Source: Gemmatimonadota bacterium (lineage in GTDB: Bacteria; Gemmatimonadota; Gemmatimonadetes; Gemmatimonadales; GWC2-71-9). Taken from it: 47,537 nucleotides of DNA. The notes beneath the pieces were generated by a model. The model made no database searches. It was not told the origin of the DNA and saw only the letters and a program-made list of their open reading frames with translations. The stretch's first letter is position 1, and every line of letters starts with the position of its first letter. This document shows positions 26,605 through 34,971 of this stretch, one piece after another. The translations under genes and the position numbers were made by a program. The stretch covers positions 101,359 to 148,895 of the forward strand of contig CP070716.1 of assembly GCA_020350425.1 (NCBI GenBank). The letters are read 5' to 3'.

Positions 26605-27714
26605 ATGTCCAGGAAGCTCGATGCGCTCGTAGCGGGCGCCCTGACCAACGTTCGCAATCCCCGCGTGGACAACGACGTGATCTCTGCCGGAATGGTGCAG
26701 GATCTCGCAGTCGACAAGCAGGGCCGCGTCACCCTCACCTTTCTGCTGACCCATGACGATCCGGCCGGTCTGGTGCGTGAGGCGCGCAAGGCGGTGCAGG
26801 GGGTAGAAGGCGTGACGGACGTGAAGATCGAGGTCGTCGAGCCCGCCAAGACGGAAGCCGGCCGCTCCGGCTCCCCTGCGGGAACGGCACCAGCGGCGGC
26901 GCCCGCGACTTCCCCCGAGGCGGTACAGATTCCCGCGCTCGGCTCGGTCATCGCGGTCTCCAGCGGCAAGGGAGGCGTGGGGAAATCCACCGTGGCGGCC
27001 AACATCGCGGCCGAGCTCGCCCGCGAGGGTCACCGCGTCGGCATCATGGACGCCGACATCTACGGACCGAATATCCCGCGTCTGTTCGGGATCGACGAGC
27101 GGCCCCCCGTGCGCAACCAGCGCATCCTGCCGCTCGAGCGGTACGGCGTGAAGCTCATCTCCCTCGGGTTCCTCGTCGAGCGGGACATGCCGGCAATCTG
27201 GCGCGGACCGATCGTCACCAAGATCATCCACCAGTTCCTGCGGGACGTCGAGTGGGGCGAGCTGGACTACTTCCTGGTGGATCTGCCGCCGGGAACTGGA
27301 GACGCCCAGCTCTCCCTGGCGCAAGCCGTGTTCATGAAGGGCGGGATCATCGTGACCACGCCACAGGAGATGGCCGCCGGTGACGCGCTGCGCGGCGCAA
27401 AGATGTTCGAGCGAGTGGGCGTGCCGGTGCTCGGCGTCGTCGAGAACATGAGTTACTTCGAGTGCCCCCACTGCGGCGAGCGCAGCGACGTGTTTTCGGG
27501 TGGCGGCGGGCAGCGCCTCGCCGACGAGCTGGCTGTGCCGCTTCTCGGGCAGATCCCCCTGCAGCCGGGAATGACGGCGGAGCAGGACGAGGGGAGGCCG
27601 GTGGTGGTGGGGCAGCCCGACTCCCCCGCCGGCAAGGCCCTGGTCGCGATCGCACAGGCTGTGGTCGACCGGGCCGGCGGGAAGAGCGTCTCGCTGCCCG
27701 TCATCACCGGCTAG
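26605..27714 (+). CDS. mrp: Mrp/ApbC family iron-sulfur cluster carrier ATPase
   Basis: A 369-aa protein with an N-terminal MIP18/DUF59 domain (residues 1-90), a low-complexity Pro/Ala linker, and a ParA-type ATPase domain. The deviant P-loop SGKGGVGKST is at 120-129, and MDADIYGPNIPRLFG and VDLPPGTGDAQLS follow. The ECPHCGE motif provides the CxxC that bridges a [4Fe-4S] cluster between monomers. It carries clusters to apo-proteins. The 24-nt upstream gap holds a good -10 box and no ribosome-binding site. Confidence 0.94.
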   Translation: MSRKLDALVAGALTNVRNPRVDNDVISAGMVQDLAVDKQGRVTLTFLLTHDDPAGLVREARKAVQGVEGVTDVKIEVVEPAKTEAGRSGSPAGTAPAAAPATSPEAVQIPALGSVIAVSSGKGGVGKSTVAANIAAELAREGHRVGIMDADIYGPNIPRLFGIDERPPVRNQRILPLERYGVKLISLGFLVERDMPAIWRGPIVTKIIHQFLRDVEWGELDYFLVDLPPGTGDAQLSLAQAVFMKGGIIVTTPQEMAAGDALRGAKMFERVGVPVLGVVENMSYFECPHCGERSDVFSGGGGQRLADELAVPLLGQIPLQPGMTAEQDEGRPVVVGQPDSPAGKALVAIAQAVVDRAGGKSVSLPVITG

Positions 27715-27763
27715 GCAGCCCGACCGGCGACGCCGCCCCCCGGCGCGGGCGGCTGGAGGTCCG

Positions 27764-28540
27764 ATGCCGCAGCTCATCACGCTGCTCACCGATTTCGGCC
27801 AGAGCGACAGCTATGTTGCCGAGGTGAAGGGCGTCCTCCTCTCCGCGGCTCCCGGTGCCACCCTCATCGACATCAGCCACGAAGTCCCCCTGGGGATGGT
27901 GGTGGCCGGACAGTACCTCCTCTCGCGCGCGTGGCACCGCTACCCAACCGGAACCGTGCATCTGGTGGTGGTCGATCCGGGGGTGGGGACGCCCCGGCGC
28001 GCCCTGGCCGCGAGCGCGGGGGGGCACTACTTCGTGGCACCGGACAACGGTCTGCTGACCCCGGTGCTGGACGCGGCGACCGTGGTTCAGCTCGCCATCC
28101 CGGACGGCGCCTCGGCCACCTTCCACGGGCGGGACGTCTTCGCGCCCGCCGCCGCGCGGCTCGCCCTGGGAGAGGCGCTCGAGGGGCTGGGACCGGCCGT
28201 CGCCGACCCGGTCCGTTCTCCGCTTCCGGCTCCGCGGGAGGAGCGTGGGTGCGTGGTGGGCGAGGTCATCTACATCGATCGCTTCGGCACCCTGATCACC
28301 AACGTGCCGGCGGCCGCCATCGAGGGAGCGGGACAGGTCACCATCGGTGGGGAGTTCAGCGCCGGGGTGGGGCGGACGTTCAGGGACGTGGAGCTCGGAT
28401 CGCTGGTGGCGTTCGGCGGGTCGGGGGGGACGGTCGAGATCGCCGCGCGCGAGCGCTCGGCGGCGCAGGCTCTGGGTGTAGGTGTGGGAGCGGAGGTGCG
28501 GGTGGGTGCGACCGATACGCGAGGCGAGGTCGGGGGCTAG
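27764..28540 (+). CDS. SAM hydroxide adenosyltransferase (SAM hydrolase; DUF62 family)
   Basis: A 258-aa protein with the family start LLTDFGQSDSYVAEVKG and VVDPGVG. FVAPDNGLLTP and FHGRDVFAPAAA supply the catalytic Asp-Arg-His-type set of this group, and a C-terminal barrel domain begins at YIDRFGTLITN. Members split S-adenosylmethionine to adenosine and methionine with water, and are related to fluorinases and chlorinases. A GGAGG ribosome-binding site lies 5 nt before the ATG. Its TAG stop occupies CTAG at 28537-28540, shared with the stop of the convergent toast-rack gene. Confidence 0.9.
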   Translation: MPQLITLLTDFGQSDSYVAEVKGVLLSAAPGATLIDISHEVPLGMVVAGQYLLSRAWHRYPTGTVHLVVVDPGVGTPRRALAASAGGHYFVAPDNGLLTPVLDAATVVQLAIPDGASATFHGRDVFAPAAARLALGEALEGLGPAVADPVRSPLPAPREERGCVVGEVIYIDRFGTLITNVPAAAIEGAGQVTIGGEFSAGVGRTFRDVELGSLVAFGGSGGTVEIAARERSAAQALGVGVGAEVRVGATDTRGEVGG

Positions 28541-29406
28541 AAGCTCCCCTCCACCCACTCGACGTTCACGTCTCCCAACGCCGCCTTGATGTCGAGGCGC
28601 AGCTTCTGTGCCGCGCCGTCGTAGTCGTGGCTGAAGTAGCGGGAGCCGCGCTTCACGAAGCCCGATCCCTCGAAGCCGGCGAAGAGCCGATCGATGTCCA
28701 CCTCGATGCCGAGGCCGATGGGAAGGCGCAGGTTCACGTCACCGAACCCCATCACGATCTCCACCCGGGTGTCCACCGCTGAGTCCCACTGGCCCGTGAA
28801 ATCCAGCGTGACGTCGCCGATCCCGCCGGCGACCTCGATGACCCGGCAGCGGGCGTTCCCGAGCTGCGTGAGGGTGAAGTCGGCGGCGCCGGCACCCACC
28901 TCGAGCCGATCGCACGCGATGGGATTCGGCTCCTCGAACGAGACCACGCTCTCGCTCGCTCCAGTCTTGATCTCGGCGCGCTCGAGCGGGATGCCGCCCA
29001 GATCGAGCTCGGCCCTGGCCGCCCCGAACTTGAGCTCCAACACGGTCGGTACGGAGCGCGAGAGCTCTACCGTCAGGTGCTGGTCGGTGTCGTCGTAGTC
29101 GAGATCCAATCCGTTCTCGATCTCCGGAGTCACGCGAAGGTCCAGGCGACCACGCTCGGCGTCGTACTCGATGCGTGGCTCGAAGAACTCGGCGTCGTAG
29201 AGAATGTCGGCGTGATACAGCGCGTTGCCTTCGGTCGGCCGGAGGCGGAAGGTGCCAACCGCGAACTCCACGTCCACGCGCAGGCGTTTCTCGCCGTGGA
29301 CCCGCCGTGAGGCCGAGACCGACTGCCAGGTTTGCGCCGTGGCGAGGTCGGACATGAGCAGCAGCGCTCCCGCCGTGGCGAGGGGGAGCAGGCGCCGCAG
29401 GCTCAT
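28537..29406 (-). CDS. Secreted toast-rack-type (DUF4097-like) protein
   Basis: A 289-aa protein with a signal peptide (LRRLLPLATAGALLLMSDLATAQ). The mature part is a regular beta-repeat rich in G-x-x-D-V-x-L patterns (GIGDVTLDFTG, GFGDVNLRLPIG, ALGDVNVEW), as in toast-rack and LiaF-like domains. An RVEIVMGFGD strand fits the same fold. Its ATG overlaps the upstream membrane-protein stop (ATGA). It is the last gene of the sigma-factor operon and probably acts in the periplasm as a sensor or scaffold; that role is inferred. Confidence 0.75.
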   Translation of the reverse strand: MSLRRLLPLATAGALLLMSDLATAQTWQSVSASRRVHGEKRLRVDVEFAVGTFRLRPTEGNALYHADILYDAEFFEPRIEYDAERGRLDLRVTPEIENGLDLDYDDTDQHLTVELSRSVPTVLELKFGAARAELDLGGIPLERAEIKTGASESVVSFEEPNPIACDRLEVGAGAADFTLTQLGNARCRVIEVAGGIGDVTLDFTGQWDSAVDTRVEIVMGFGDVNLRLPIGLGIEVDIDRLFAGFEGSGFVKRGSRYFSHDYDGAAQKLRLDIKAALGDVNVEWVEGSF

Positions 29407-30608
29407 GTACCGGAACGCGGCATGCGTCCGCGTTCGCGGGGCGAGGTCACCGCATCGGAGGTCCAGAACTGCTCGTCCGTGAGCGCCAGATCGAGGCGCC
29501 GCACGAAGGTGCCGCGCACGCCGCCCCGCGTGAGGAGCGTAGCGCCGAACCCGGCGGTGGCGAGCACCCACGTGATGGTGGCCGCGCTCACGACTGCGAT
29601 CGGCCCGGCCACGGCCACCCGGCCGAGGAGCACCGCGGGGAGCCAGATCGACATCAGGCCCAGCAGCCCGTACAGGATGTAGCGGTAGGTGCCCCACGTC
29701 TGGACCGCCTCGCCCCGGGCCATCTTGCGGCGCAGGTAGATCTCGCCCACCGTGCGCGCGACCGCGACGTATCCGGCCACGACCGCCAGGAAGAGGCCCA
29801 GCGCGAACGCCACGATGGCGAACGGGATCACCACGATCCCGATCACCGTGAGAGCGAGGCCCACGATCATCATCCCGAACACCGGCAGGATCAGCGGCTG
29901 CGCGAACAGACCGGCGAGGAACGAGCGTCCGAAGGAGCTCCACACCGTGTCGGCGACGGTTTCCAGCTGCCGCGGCACGAAGAACAGCATGCCGAGGCCG
30001 AGGAACGCCATCGCGACGAACGTGGCCAGGAGGCTCATCGCACTGCTGACCACGCCCCCCACGAACGACGGCGAGTCCTGCAGCAGTTCGAACCGCGCGG
30101 GACGCGGACGGGGCGCCGGCCGCTCCTGCACCTCAATGCGGACCTCCGGCGACTTCATGACGGCCACGCCCGAGGGCACAACGACGGTCGTGGCGGCGCG
30201 TCCTGCCGCGATCCCCTCCGGAAGCACCACCTCAGCCATCTCCAGGGCAGCCAGCGCTTCTGCCATCGCCGCGTACGCCGACTCCTCGACACCCGCGAGC
30301 TGCTCGGTTTCGAGCCCCCGGAGTTGCGCCAGCAGGCCCTCGGTCTCCTGTGCGCGAGAGCTGGCCAGGGCCTCACGCACCGCCCGCTCCAGGACGCCGC
30401 CATCCTCGTAGCGTCCCACCTCGACGCCGTTGAGCAGCAGTCGCCCGTGGATGAGGGTGAGCGTGAGCGTCTCCCCATTGTCCAGCTCGAAGTCGAGCGT
30501 CACCGCCTCGTCCGAGCGCGTCGAGGAGTGTCCCACCACCTCCTGGGCCTGCAGCGCAGGCGCAGCGATGAGAAGCAACGCGACGGTCCAGAGCCTAATG
30601 CGTGTCAT
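29403..30608 (-). CDS. Exported membrane protein with N-terminal periplasmic domain
   Basis: This 401-aa protein has a signal peptide (RLWTVALLLIAAPALQAQ) and a soluble region to about residue 165 with a helical Ala/Glu/Leu-rich part. A proline/arginine linker (ERPAPRPRPAR) follows, then several hydrophobic helices (LLATFVAMAFLGLGMLFFV, LILPVFGMMIVGLALTVIGI and others). The membrane part resembles the polytopic proteins often found beside bactofilins and toast-rack proteins (recalled, not searched). It overlaps the anti-sigma gene by 14 nt and the toast-rack gene by 4 nt, so all should be co-translated. Confidence 0.7.
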   Translation of the reverse strand: MTRIRLWTVALLLIAAPALQAQEVVGHSSTRSDEAVTLDFELDNGETLTLTLIHGRLLLNGVEVGRYEDGGVLERAVREALASSRAQETEGLLAQLRGLETEQLAGVEESAYAAMAEALAALEMAEVVLPEGIAAGRAATTVVVPSGVAVMKSPEVRIEVQERPAPRPRPARFELLQDSPSFVGGVVSSAMSLLATFVAMAFLGLGMLFFVPRQLETVADTVWSSFGRSFLAGLFAQPLILPVFGMMIVGLALTVIGIVVIPFAIVAFALGLFLAVVAGYVAVARTVGEIYLRRKMARGEAVQTWGTYRYILYGLLGLMSIWLPAVLLGRVAVAGPIAVVSAATITWVLATAGFGATLLTRGGVRGTFVRRLDLALTDEQFWTSDAVTSPRERGRMPRSGT

Positions 30609-31122
30609 GGAGTGACGACCTCGTAGCACTCGCGGCACTCATGGTGCGGTGCAGGCCCCACGCGCAGCTCGCGAGGAGCACCAGGAACGCAACGGCCGCG
30701 AGCAGCAGCGCCCGGGCGTTGGGGAGCAATGCGCTCGCCAGGGTGTTCACATTTGAAACAACCCCCGAGATGAACGCCCACGTCGCAGCCCAGGCCAGGG
30801 GGATGCCCTCGGCCACCAGCCACCCCACGAACGCTCCGATCTCGGCCGTATGGGCTGCCGCCAGGGCGGTCAGGGCGATGATGGGGATCAGGCTGCCCAG
30901 CGCGAACGCGCCGGCGACCAGCCACACCTGACCGGTTTCGACCAGTTCTCCCCAGTAGCCCTCGATGCGCCGCAGCCACAGCGGGTGCGGTCGCCAGACC
31001 CGGGCCAGCACCCGGTTCTCGAATCCGGGGCCGGGCGTCCAGGCCGGCAGGGTCGAGAGCGCCCGGTGGATAGCCGGGTCCTCGTCCCCTGGGGACAGGT
31101 CGGTATTTGGGCGGTCGTTCAT
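30595..31122 (-). CDS. Probable anti-sigma factor, membrane protein
   Basis: A 175-aa protein encoded directly after the ECF sigma gene (35-nt gap), the standard place for an anti-sigma factor. The first 70 residues are charged and cytoplasmic-looking (LSPGDEDPAIHRALSTLP, FENRVLARVW). Three hydrophobic helices follow (LVAGAFALGSLIPIIALTAL, GIPLAWAATWAFISGVV, ALLLAAVAFLVLLASCAW). No zinc HxxxCxxC motif is present. The ATG at 31122 has a GGGAGAG ribosome-binding site. The role is inferred from position and shape. Confidence 0.65.
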   Translation of the reverse strand: MNDRPNTDLSPGDEDPAIHRALSTLPAWTPGPGFENRVLARVWRPHPLWLRRIEGYWGELVETGQVWLVAGAFALGSLIPIIALTALAAAHTAEIGAFVGWLVAEGIPLAWAATWAFISGVVSNVNTLASALLPNARALLLAAVAFLVLLASCAWGLHRTMSAASATRSSLHDTH

Positions 31123-31157
31123 CTCACTCTCCCTTACGGACCGGCTGGGTCCCGGTT

Positions 31158-31760
31158 TCACTCCCGCAGGGGGGCCAGCATCTCCTTCAGCTCGGCCCTG
31201 GCACGGTGGATATAGGTCTTCACGGTCCCGAGCGGCAGGTCGAGGGTCTCGGCGATCTCGTCATACGGCCGCCCCTCCACATGTCGCATGATGATACAGG
31301 CGCGGTACTCGGGTCGAAGTCGCCCGATCGCGTACTCGATCTGGTTCCCCAGCTCGCGGGCCTCCAGCTCCTCCAGCGGGGATTCGGTCGCGTCCCCCAG
31401 CTGCAGCGCGGTCGCCTCCACGCGGTCGGGCGTGGTGGCGTCGGGCCGGCCCTCCAGCGAGAGGGTGTCCAGCTCCTTGCGCCGCAAATGATCGATCGCG
31501 GCATTGTTGGCGATCTTGAATATCCAGGACGAGAACTTGTACTCGGGGCGGTAGCGGTCGATCGCGTTCAAGACCTTGACGAAGGTCTCCTGGGTGAGGT
31601 CCTCGGCCAGCTCCCGGTCCCGCACCATGCGATAGATGAGCGAGAACACGGGGCGCTGATAGCGGCGAAGCAGCTCGCGGTACGCGGCCTCGGCGCCGTC
31701 GGTCGCCCACTCGACCACCTGCTGGTCGGTGGCGGTGGAGAGGTCAGGGGTGTAGTGCAT
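31158..31760 (-). CDS. ECF-type RNA polymerase sigma factor
   Basis: A 200-aa sigma factor with region 2 (YRMVRDRELAEDLTQETFVKVLNAIDRYRPEYKFSSWIFKIANNAAIDHLRR) recognisable by DLTQETF and the W-I-F-K-I-A-N-N block. Region 4 has GRPYDEIAETLDLPLGTVKTYIHRAR, a helix-turn-helix that binds the -35 box. It resembles RpoE/SigW-type factors. It leads an operon with a probable anti-sigma factor and two envelope proteins, so it likely answers envelope stress. Transcribed away from menG, with overlapping promoters. Confidence 0.93.
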   Translation of the reverse strand: MHYTPDLSTATDQQVVEWATDGAEAAYRELLRRYQRPVFSLIYRMVRDRELAEDLTQETFVKVLNAIDRYRPEYKFSSWIFKIANNAAIDHLRRKELDTLSLEGRPDATTPDRVEATALQLGDATESPLEELEARELGNQIEYAIGRLRPEYRACIIMRHVEGRPYDEIAETLDLPLGTVKTYIHRARAELKEMLAPLRE

Positions 31761-31801
31761 CGGTACCCATTGCTTTACGCCCCAGGGCCGCAGATGGTTG
31801 C

Positions 31802-31830
31802 AGATTGCACCGTTCTTGCGGCAAGTTCAA
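31802..31830 (-). promoter_or_regulatory. Possible promoter of the sigma-factor operon
   Basis: On the minus strand TTGAAC (31830-31825) and CAATCT (31807-31802) are 17 nt apart, with the start expected near 31795. The -35 shares DNA with the spacer of the opposite-facing menG promoter, so the two may exclude each other. Confidence 0.3.
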
Positions 31831-31845
31831 GCGTACCAGTACCTT
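31816..31845 (+). promoter_or_regulatory. Candidate promoter of menG/ubiE
   Basis: TTGCGG (31816-31821), an 18-nt spacer, and TACCTT (31840-31845). The predicted start is near 31852, about 2 nt before the ATG at 31854, and no ribosome-binding site exists in between. Confidence 0.45.
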
Positions 31846-31853
31846 TCGCGCCT

Positions 31854-32582
31854 ATGACCCTAACCCCCCCGGAGGTGGGCACCCCGGGTAGCGAGACCAG
31901 ACGATCGTACGTGCGCGGCATGTTCACCGCCATCGCACCGCGCTACGACCTGCTCAACCACCTGCTCAGCCTCAACGTCGATCGGGCGTGGCGCCGGCGG
32001 GCCGTCGCCCGGCTGGGTTGGCAGGCCGCTCCCCAAGGTACCTACCTTGACCTGTGTGCCGGGACGCTCGACCTGGCGGCGGAGCTCGCCGGCCGTCCCG
32101 GGTTCGGGGGGAGCGTGGTGGGGGCCGACTTCGTGATCCCGATGCTCCGGCTCGGGGGAGGGAAGGCCGAGGCGCTCAGGCCGGTGGGGGCCGACGCGCT
32201 GGCGCTGCCGTTCGCCGATGCCACCTTCGACGGGTGCACGATCGGCTTCGGCATTCGCAACCTGGTCGACATCGACGCCGGCGTGGCCGAGATGGCGCGC
32301 GTGCTCAGGCCGGGCGCGCGGCTCGTGATCCTGGAGTTCTCGACTCCAACGGCCTGGCCGATGCGGCCGCTGTATCTGTTCTACTTCCGGCACATTCTCC
32401 CGCGGGTCGGGCGGTTGGTGTCGGGGCATGCAACGGCCTACACCTACCTACCCGGGTCGGTTGAGGAGTTCGCGGAGCCGGCGGAGCTGAAGGAAACCCT
32501 GGAGCGGAACGGGTTCGGCGAGGTGCGCCAGGAGCCGCTCACGTTGGGCATTGCGACGCTGCATTCTGGGAGTCGGCGATGA
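31854..32582 (+). CDS. menG: Quinone methyltransferase MenG/UbiE
   Basis: A 242-aa SAM-dependent methyltransferase of the UbiE/MenG family. IAPRYDLLNHLLSLNVDRAWRR is the family signature near the N-terminus, and YLDLCAGTLDLA is SAM motif I. GIRNLVDIDAGVAEMARVLRPGARLVILEFS and LPGSVEEF follow in the C-terminal half. It adds the ring methyl in the final step to menaquinone. Its TGA overlaps the ubiD-like ATG. No ribosome-binding site is seen, and a TACCTT box lies 8 nt before the ATG. Confidence 0.92.
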   Translation: MTLTPPEVGTPGSETRRSYVRGMFTAIAPRYDLLNHLLSLNVDRAWRRRAVARLGWQAAPQGTYLDLCAGTLDLAAELAGRPGFGGSVVGADFVIPMLRLGGGKAEALRPVGADALALPFADATFDGCTIGFGIRNLVDIDAGVAEMARVLRPGARLVILEFSTPTAWPMRPLYLFYFRHILPRVGRLVSGHATAYTYLPGSVEEFAEPAELKETLERNGFGEVRQEPLTLGIATLHSGSRR

Positions 32583-34075
32583 CGGCAGACAGCCTGCGCG
32601 AGTTCCTCACGGCCCTGGAGCACGAGGGCGAGCTGGTGCGCGTGACGCGGCCGGTGTCGGTACGGCTCGAGATGACCGAGGTGGCCGACCGCTGTATGAA
32701 GAGCGCGGGCGGCGGACCGGCGCTGCTGTTCGAGCGACCGCTGCTGGCCGACGGGACGACGTCCGAGATCCCCGTGGGCATCAACCTGTTCGGCTCGATG
32801 CGGCGCATGGGGATGGCGCTCGGCGTGGACGACCTGGACGTCATCGGAAATCGCATCGAGCAGCTGATCAAGCTCAAGGTGCCGGAGGGTTGGCGCGAGA
32901 AGCTGGCCATGCTCCCCAAGGTGGCAGAGATCGCGAAGTACCCGCCGCGGACCGTCTCGGGCAAGCCCCACTGCCAGCAGGTAGTGCTGCGCGAAGGGGA
33001 AATCGACCTCGGCCGGCTTCCCATCACCACGTGCTGGCCGGACGACGGCGGCCCCTACATCACGCTCCCCCAAGTGGTCACTCGCGACCCGAAGACTGGG
33101 GTGCGCAACGTCGGCATGTACCGGGTACAGGTGCTGGAGCGGGACCTGCTCGCCATGCACTGGCAGCGCCACAAGGTGGGCGCCGCGCACTGGCGCGAGA
33201 TGGCCGCCCGGGGCGAGACGATGCCGGTCGCTATTGCGCTGGGGGGTGACCCGCCCTCGATCTACGCCGCCTCGGCGCCCCTTCCGCCCAACATCGACGA
33301 ATACATTTTCGCCGGCTTCCTGCGCCGCAAGCCGGTCGCGCTCGCCAAGGCGGTGACCAGCGATCTCCTGGTGCCGGCGGAGGCCGACATCGTGATCGAG
33401 GGCTTCATCGATCCGGCGGAGCCGCTGGTCGTCGAGGGCCCCTTCGGCGATCACACCGGGTTCTACTCGCTGGCCGACGACTACCCGGCGGTGCACGTGA
33501 CGGCGGTGACCATGCGGCGGGATCCGGTGTACCCCGCCACCATCGTGGGACGCCCCCCGATGGAAGACTTCTACCTGGGCCACGCCACCGAGCGGATCTT
33601 CCTCCCACTGCTGCGACTCACCGTGCCGGAGATCGTGGATTACCACATGCCGGCGGCCGGGATCTTCCACAACCTCGTCTTCGTGAGCATCGACAAGCAG
33701 TACCCCGGCCAGGCGTGGAAGGTGATGAACGCCCTGTGGGGCATGGGGCTCATGTCTCTCGCGAAGGTGCTCGTGGTGCTCGATCGGGACGTGAACGTGC
33801 GCGACCCCGAGGAGGCGTGGTGGGTGGCGCTCAATCACATTGATCCCGAGCGGGACATTCGCTTCACCATGGGGCCCGTCGACGTGCTGGATCACGCGTC
33901 GCGGGCGTTCACGTACGGGTCGAAGATGGGAATCGACGCCACCACCAAGTGGAAGGAAGAGGGGTTCGACCGCGACTGGCCGGCGCGCATCGAGATGGAT
34001 GCGCAGACGAAGGCCAACGTCGATGCGATGTGGGACGAGCTCGGGATCAGACTCACGCCGCGCCGCCACCCGTGA
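32579..34075 (+). CDS. ubiD: UbiD family prenylated-FMN decarboxylase (MqnL candidate)
   Basis: A full-length 498-aa UbiD-type enzyme. It has GINLFGSMRRMGMALG, LPITTCWPDDGGPYITLP and RNVGMYR. EGPFGDHTGFYSLADDYP carries the catalytic Glu region, and FVSIDKQYPGQAWKVMNALWG and DRDVNVRD follow. It needs prenylated FMN, made by the UbiX-like protein encoded 1.1 kb downstream. In menaquinone organisms using the futalosine route a UbiD homologue (MqnL) decarboxylates the prenylated ring, which fits this cluster better than ubiquinone synthesis. The start is fixed by an ATGA overlap with menG. Confidence 0.92.
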   Translation: MTADSLREFLTALEHEGELVRVTRPVSVRLEMTEVADRCMKSAGGGPALLFERPLLADGTTSEIPVGINLFGSMRRMGMALGVDDLDVIGNRIEQLIKLKVPEGWREKLAMLPKVAEIAKYPPRTVSGKPHCQQVVLREGEIDLGRLPITTCWPDDGGPYITLPQVVTRDPKTGVRNVGMYRVQVLERDLLAMHWQRHKVGAAHWREMAARGETMPVAIALGGDPPSIYAASAPLPPNIDEYIFAGFLRRKPVALAKAVTSDLLVPAEADIVIEGFIDPAEPLVVEGPFGDHTGFYSLADDYPAVHVTAVTMRRDPVYPATIVGRPPMEDFYLGHATERIFLPLLRLTVPEIVDYHMPAAGIFHNLVFVSIDKQYPGQAWKVMNALWGMGLMSLAKVLVVLDRDVNVRDPEEAWWVALNHIDPERDIRFTMGPVDVLDHASRAFTYGSKMGIDATTKWKEEGFDRDWPARIEMDAQTKANVDAMWDELGIRLTPRRHP

Positions 34076-34971
34076 CCGCCGGACAGCCCGAGGGGCAGAC
34101 GTTCGCGGGGGAGTCGCTGCTGCTCCGCTACGTCAACTTCGTCAAGCTCCCCCACACCGTCTTCGCGCTGCCCTTCGCCTTCCTGGGTGTCGTGTACGCG
34201 TCGTTCGCCACGACGATCACGCTGCAGCAGGTGGTGCTCGTGCTGGTGGCGTTCACGGCGGCGCGGTTCGCCGCCATGGGCTTCAACCGGATCGTGGACC
34301 GACGCTACGACGCGCGCAACCCGCGCACCATGCACCGGGAGCTCCCCGCCGGTCGGCTCTCGCTCACGCAGGCCGTGGTCTCGGTGGTGGCGGCGTGCGG
34401 GGTCTTCGTGGCGGCGGCGGCGCTGCTCAATCCCCTGTGCCTCGCGCTCAGCCCGCTCGCGCTGGCGTGGATTCTGTTCTACAGCTTCACGAAGCGCCTC
34501 ACGCCGCTGAGCCACCTCTGGCTCGGCCTCGGGCTGGGCATCGCGCCGGGGGCTGGCTACCTGGCGGTGACGGGCGTCTGGAGCGAGCCCTGGTGGACCC
34601 TCCCGGTGATCGCTCTGGCCGTGCTCACCTGGGTCGGCGGGTTCGACATCTTCTACGCCCTGCCCGACGAGTCGTTCGACCGCGAGCACGGGCTCAAGAG
34701 CGCGGTGGTGCTGCTGGGCCAGCGCCAGGCCATCCTGCTCGCGAAGTTGCTGCACGGCGTGACGGTCGGTGCCCTGGTGGGGTTCGGGCTCGGTACCCCG
34801 TTCGGCGCGGTGTATTATGCCGGCGTGGTCGTGGCCGCCGTGCTGCTGGCGTGGGAGCATCAGCTCGTGCGGCCGGGCGATCTCAGCCGTTTGGATGCCG
34901 CCTTCTTTCGCCTGAATGGGATCGTGAGCATTGTTGTGCTTCTGTTTGCTTTGGGGGATCGGCTGATATGA
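34072..34971 (+). CDS. ubiA: UbiA family prenyltransferase (MqnP candidate)
   Basis: A 299-aa integral membrane enzyme with about eight helices and the two aspartate motifs of UbiA prenyltransferases. They are NRIVDRRYDARNPRT in the first half and DIFYALPDESFDREHG in the second, and they bind Mg-prenyl-diphosphate. It attaches the isoprenoid tail to an aromatic acid. The GTG start overlaps the ubiD stop (GTGA). In the menG-ubiD-ubiA-ubiX setting it is probably the prenyltransferase of late menaquinone synthesis. Confidence 0.92.
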   Translation: MTAGQPEGQTFAGESLLLRYVNFVKLPHTVFALPFAFLGVVYASFATTITLQQVVLVLVAFTAARFAAMGFNRIVDRRYDARNPRTMHRELPAGRLSLTQAVVSVVAACGVFVAAAALLNPLCLALSPLALAWILFYSFTKRLTPLSHLWLGLGLGIAPGAGYLAVTGVWSEPWWTLPVIALAVLTWVGGFDIFYALPDESFDREHGLKSAVVLLGQRQAILLAKLLHGVTVGALVGFGLGTPFGAVYYAGVVVAAVLLAWEHQLVRPGDLSRLDAAFFRLNGIVSIVVLLFALGDRLI

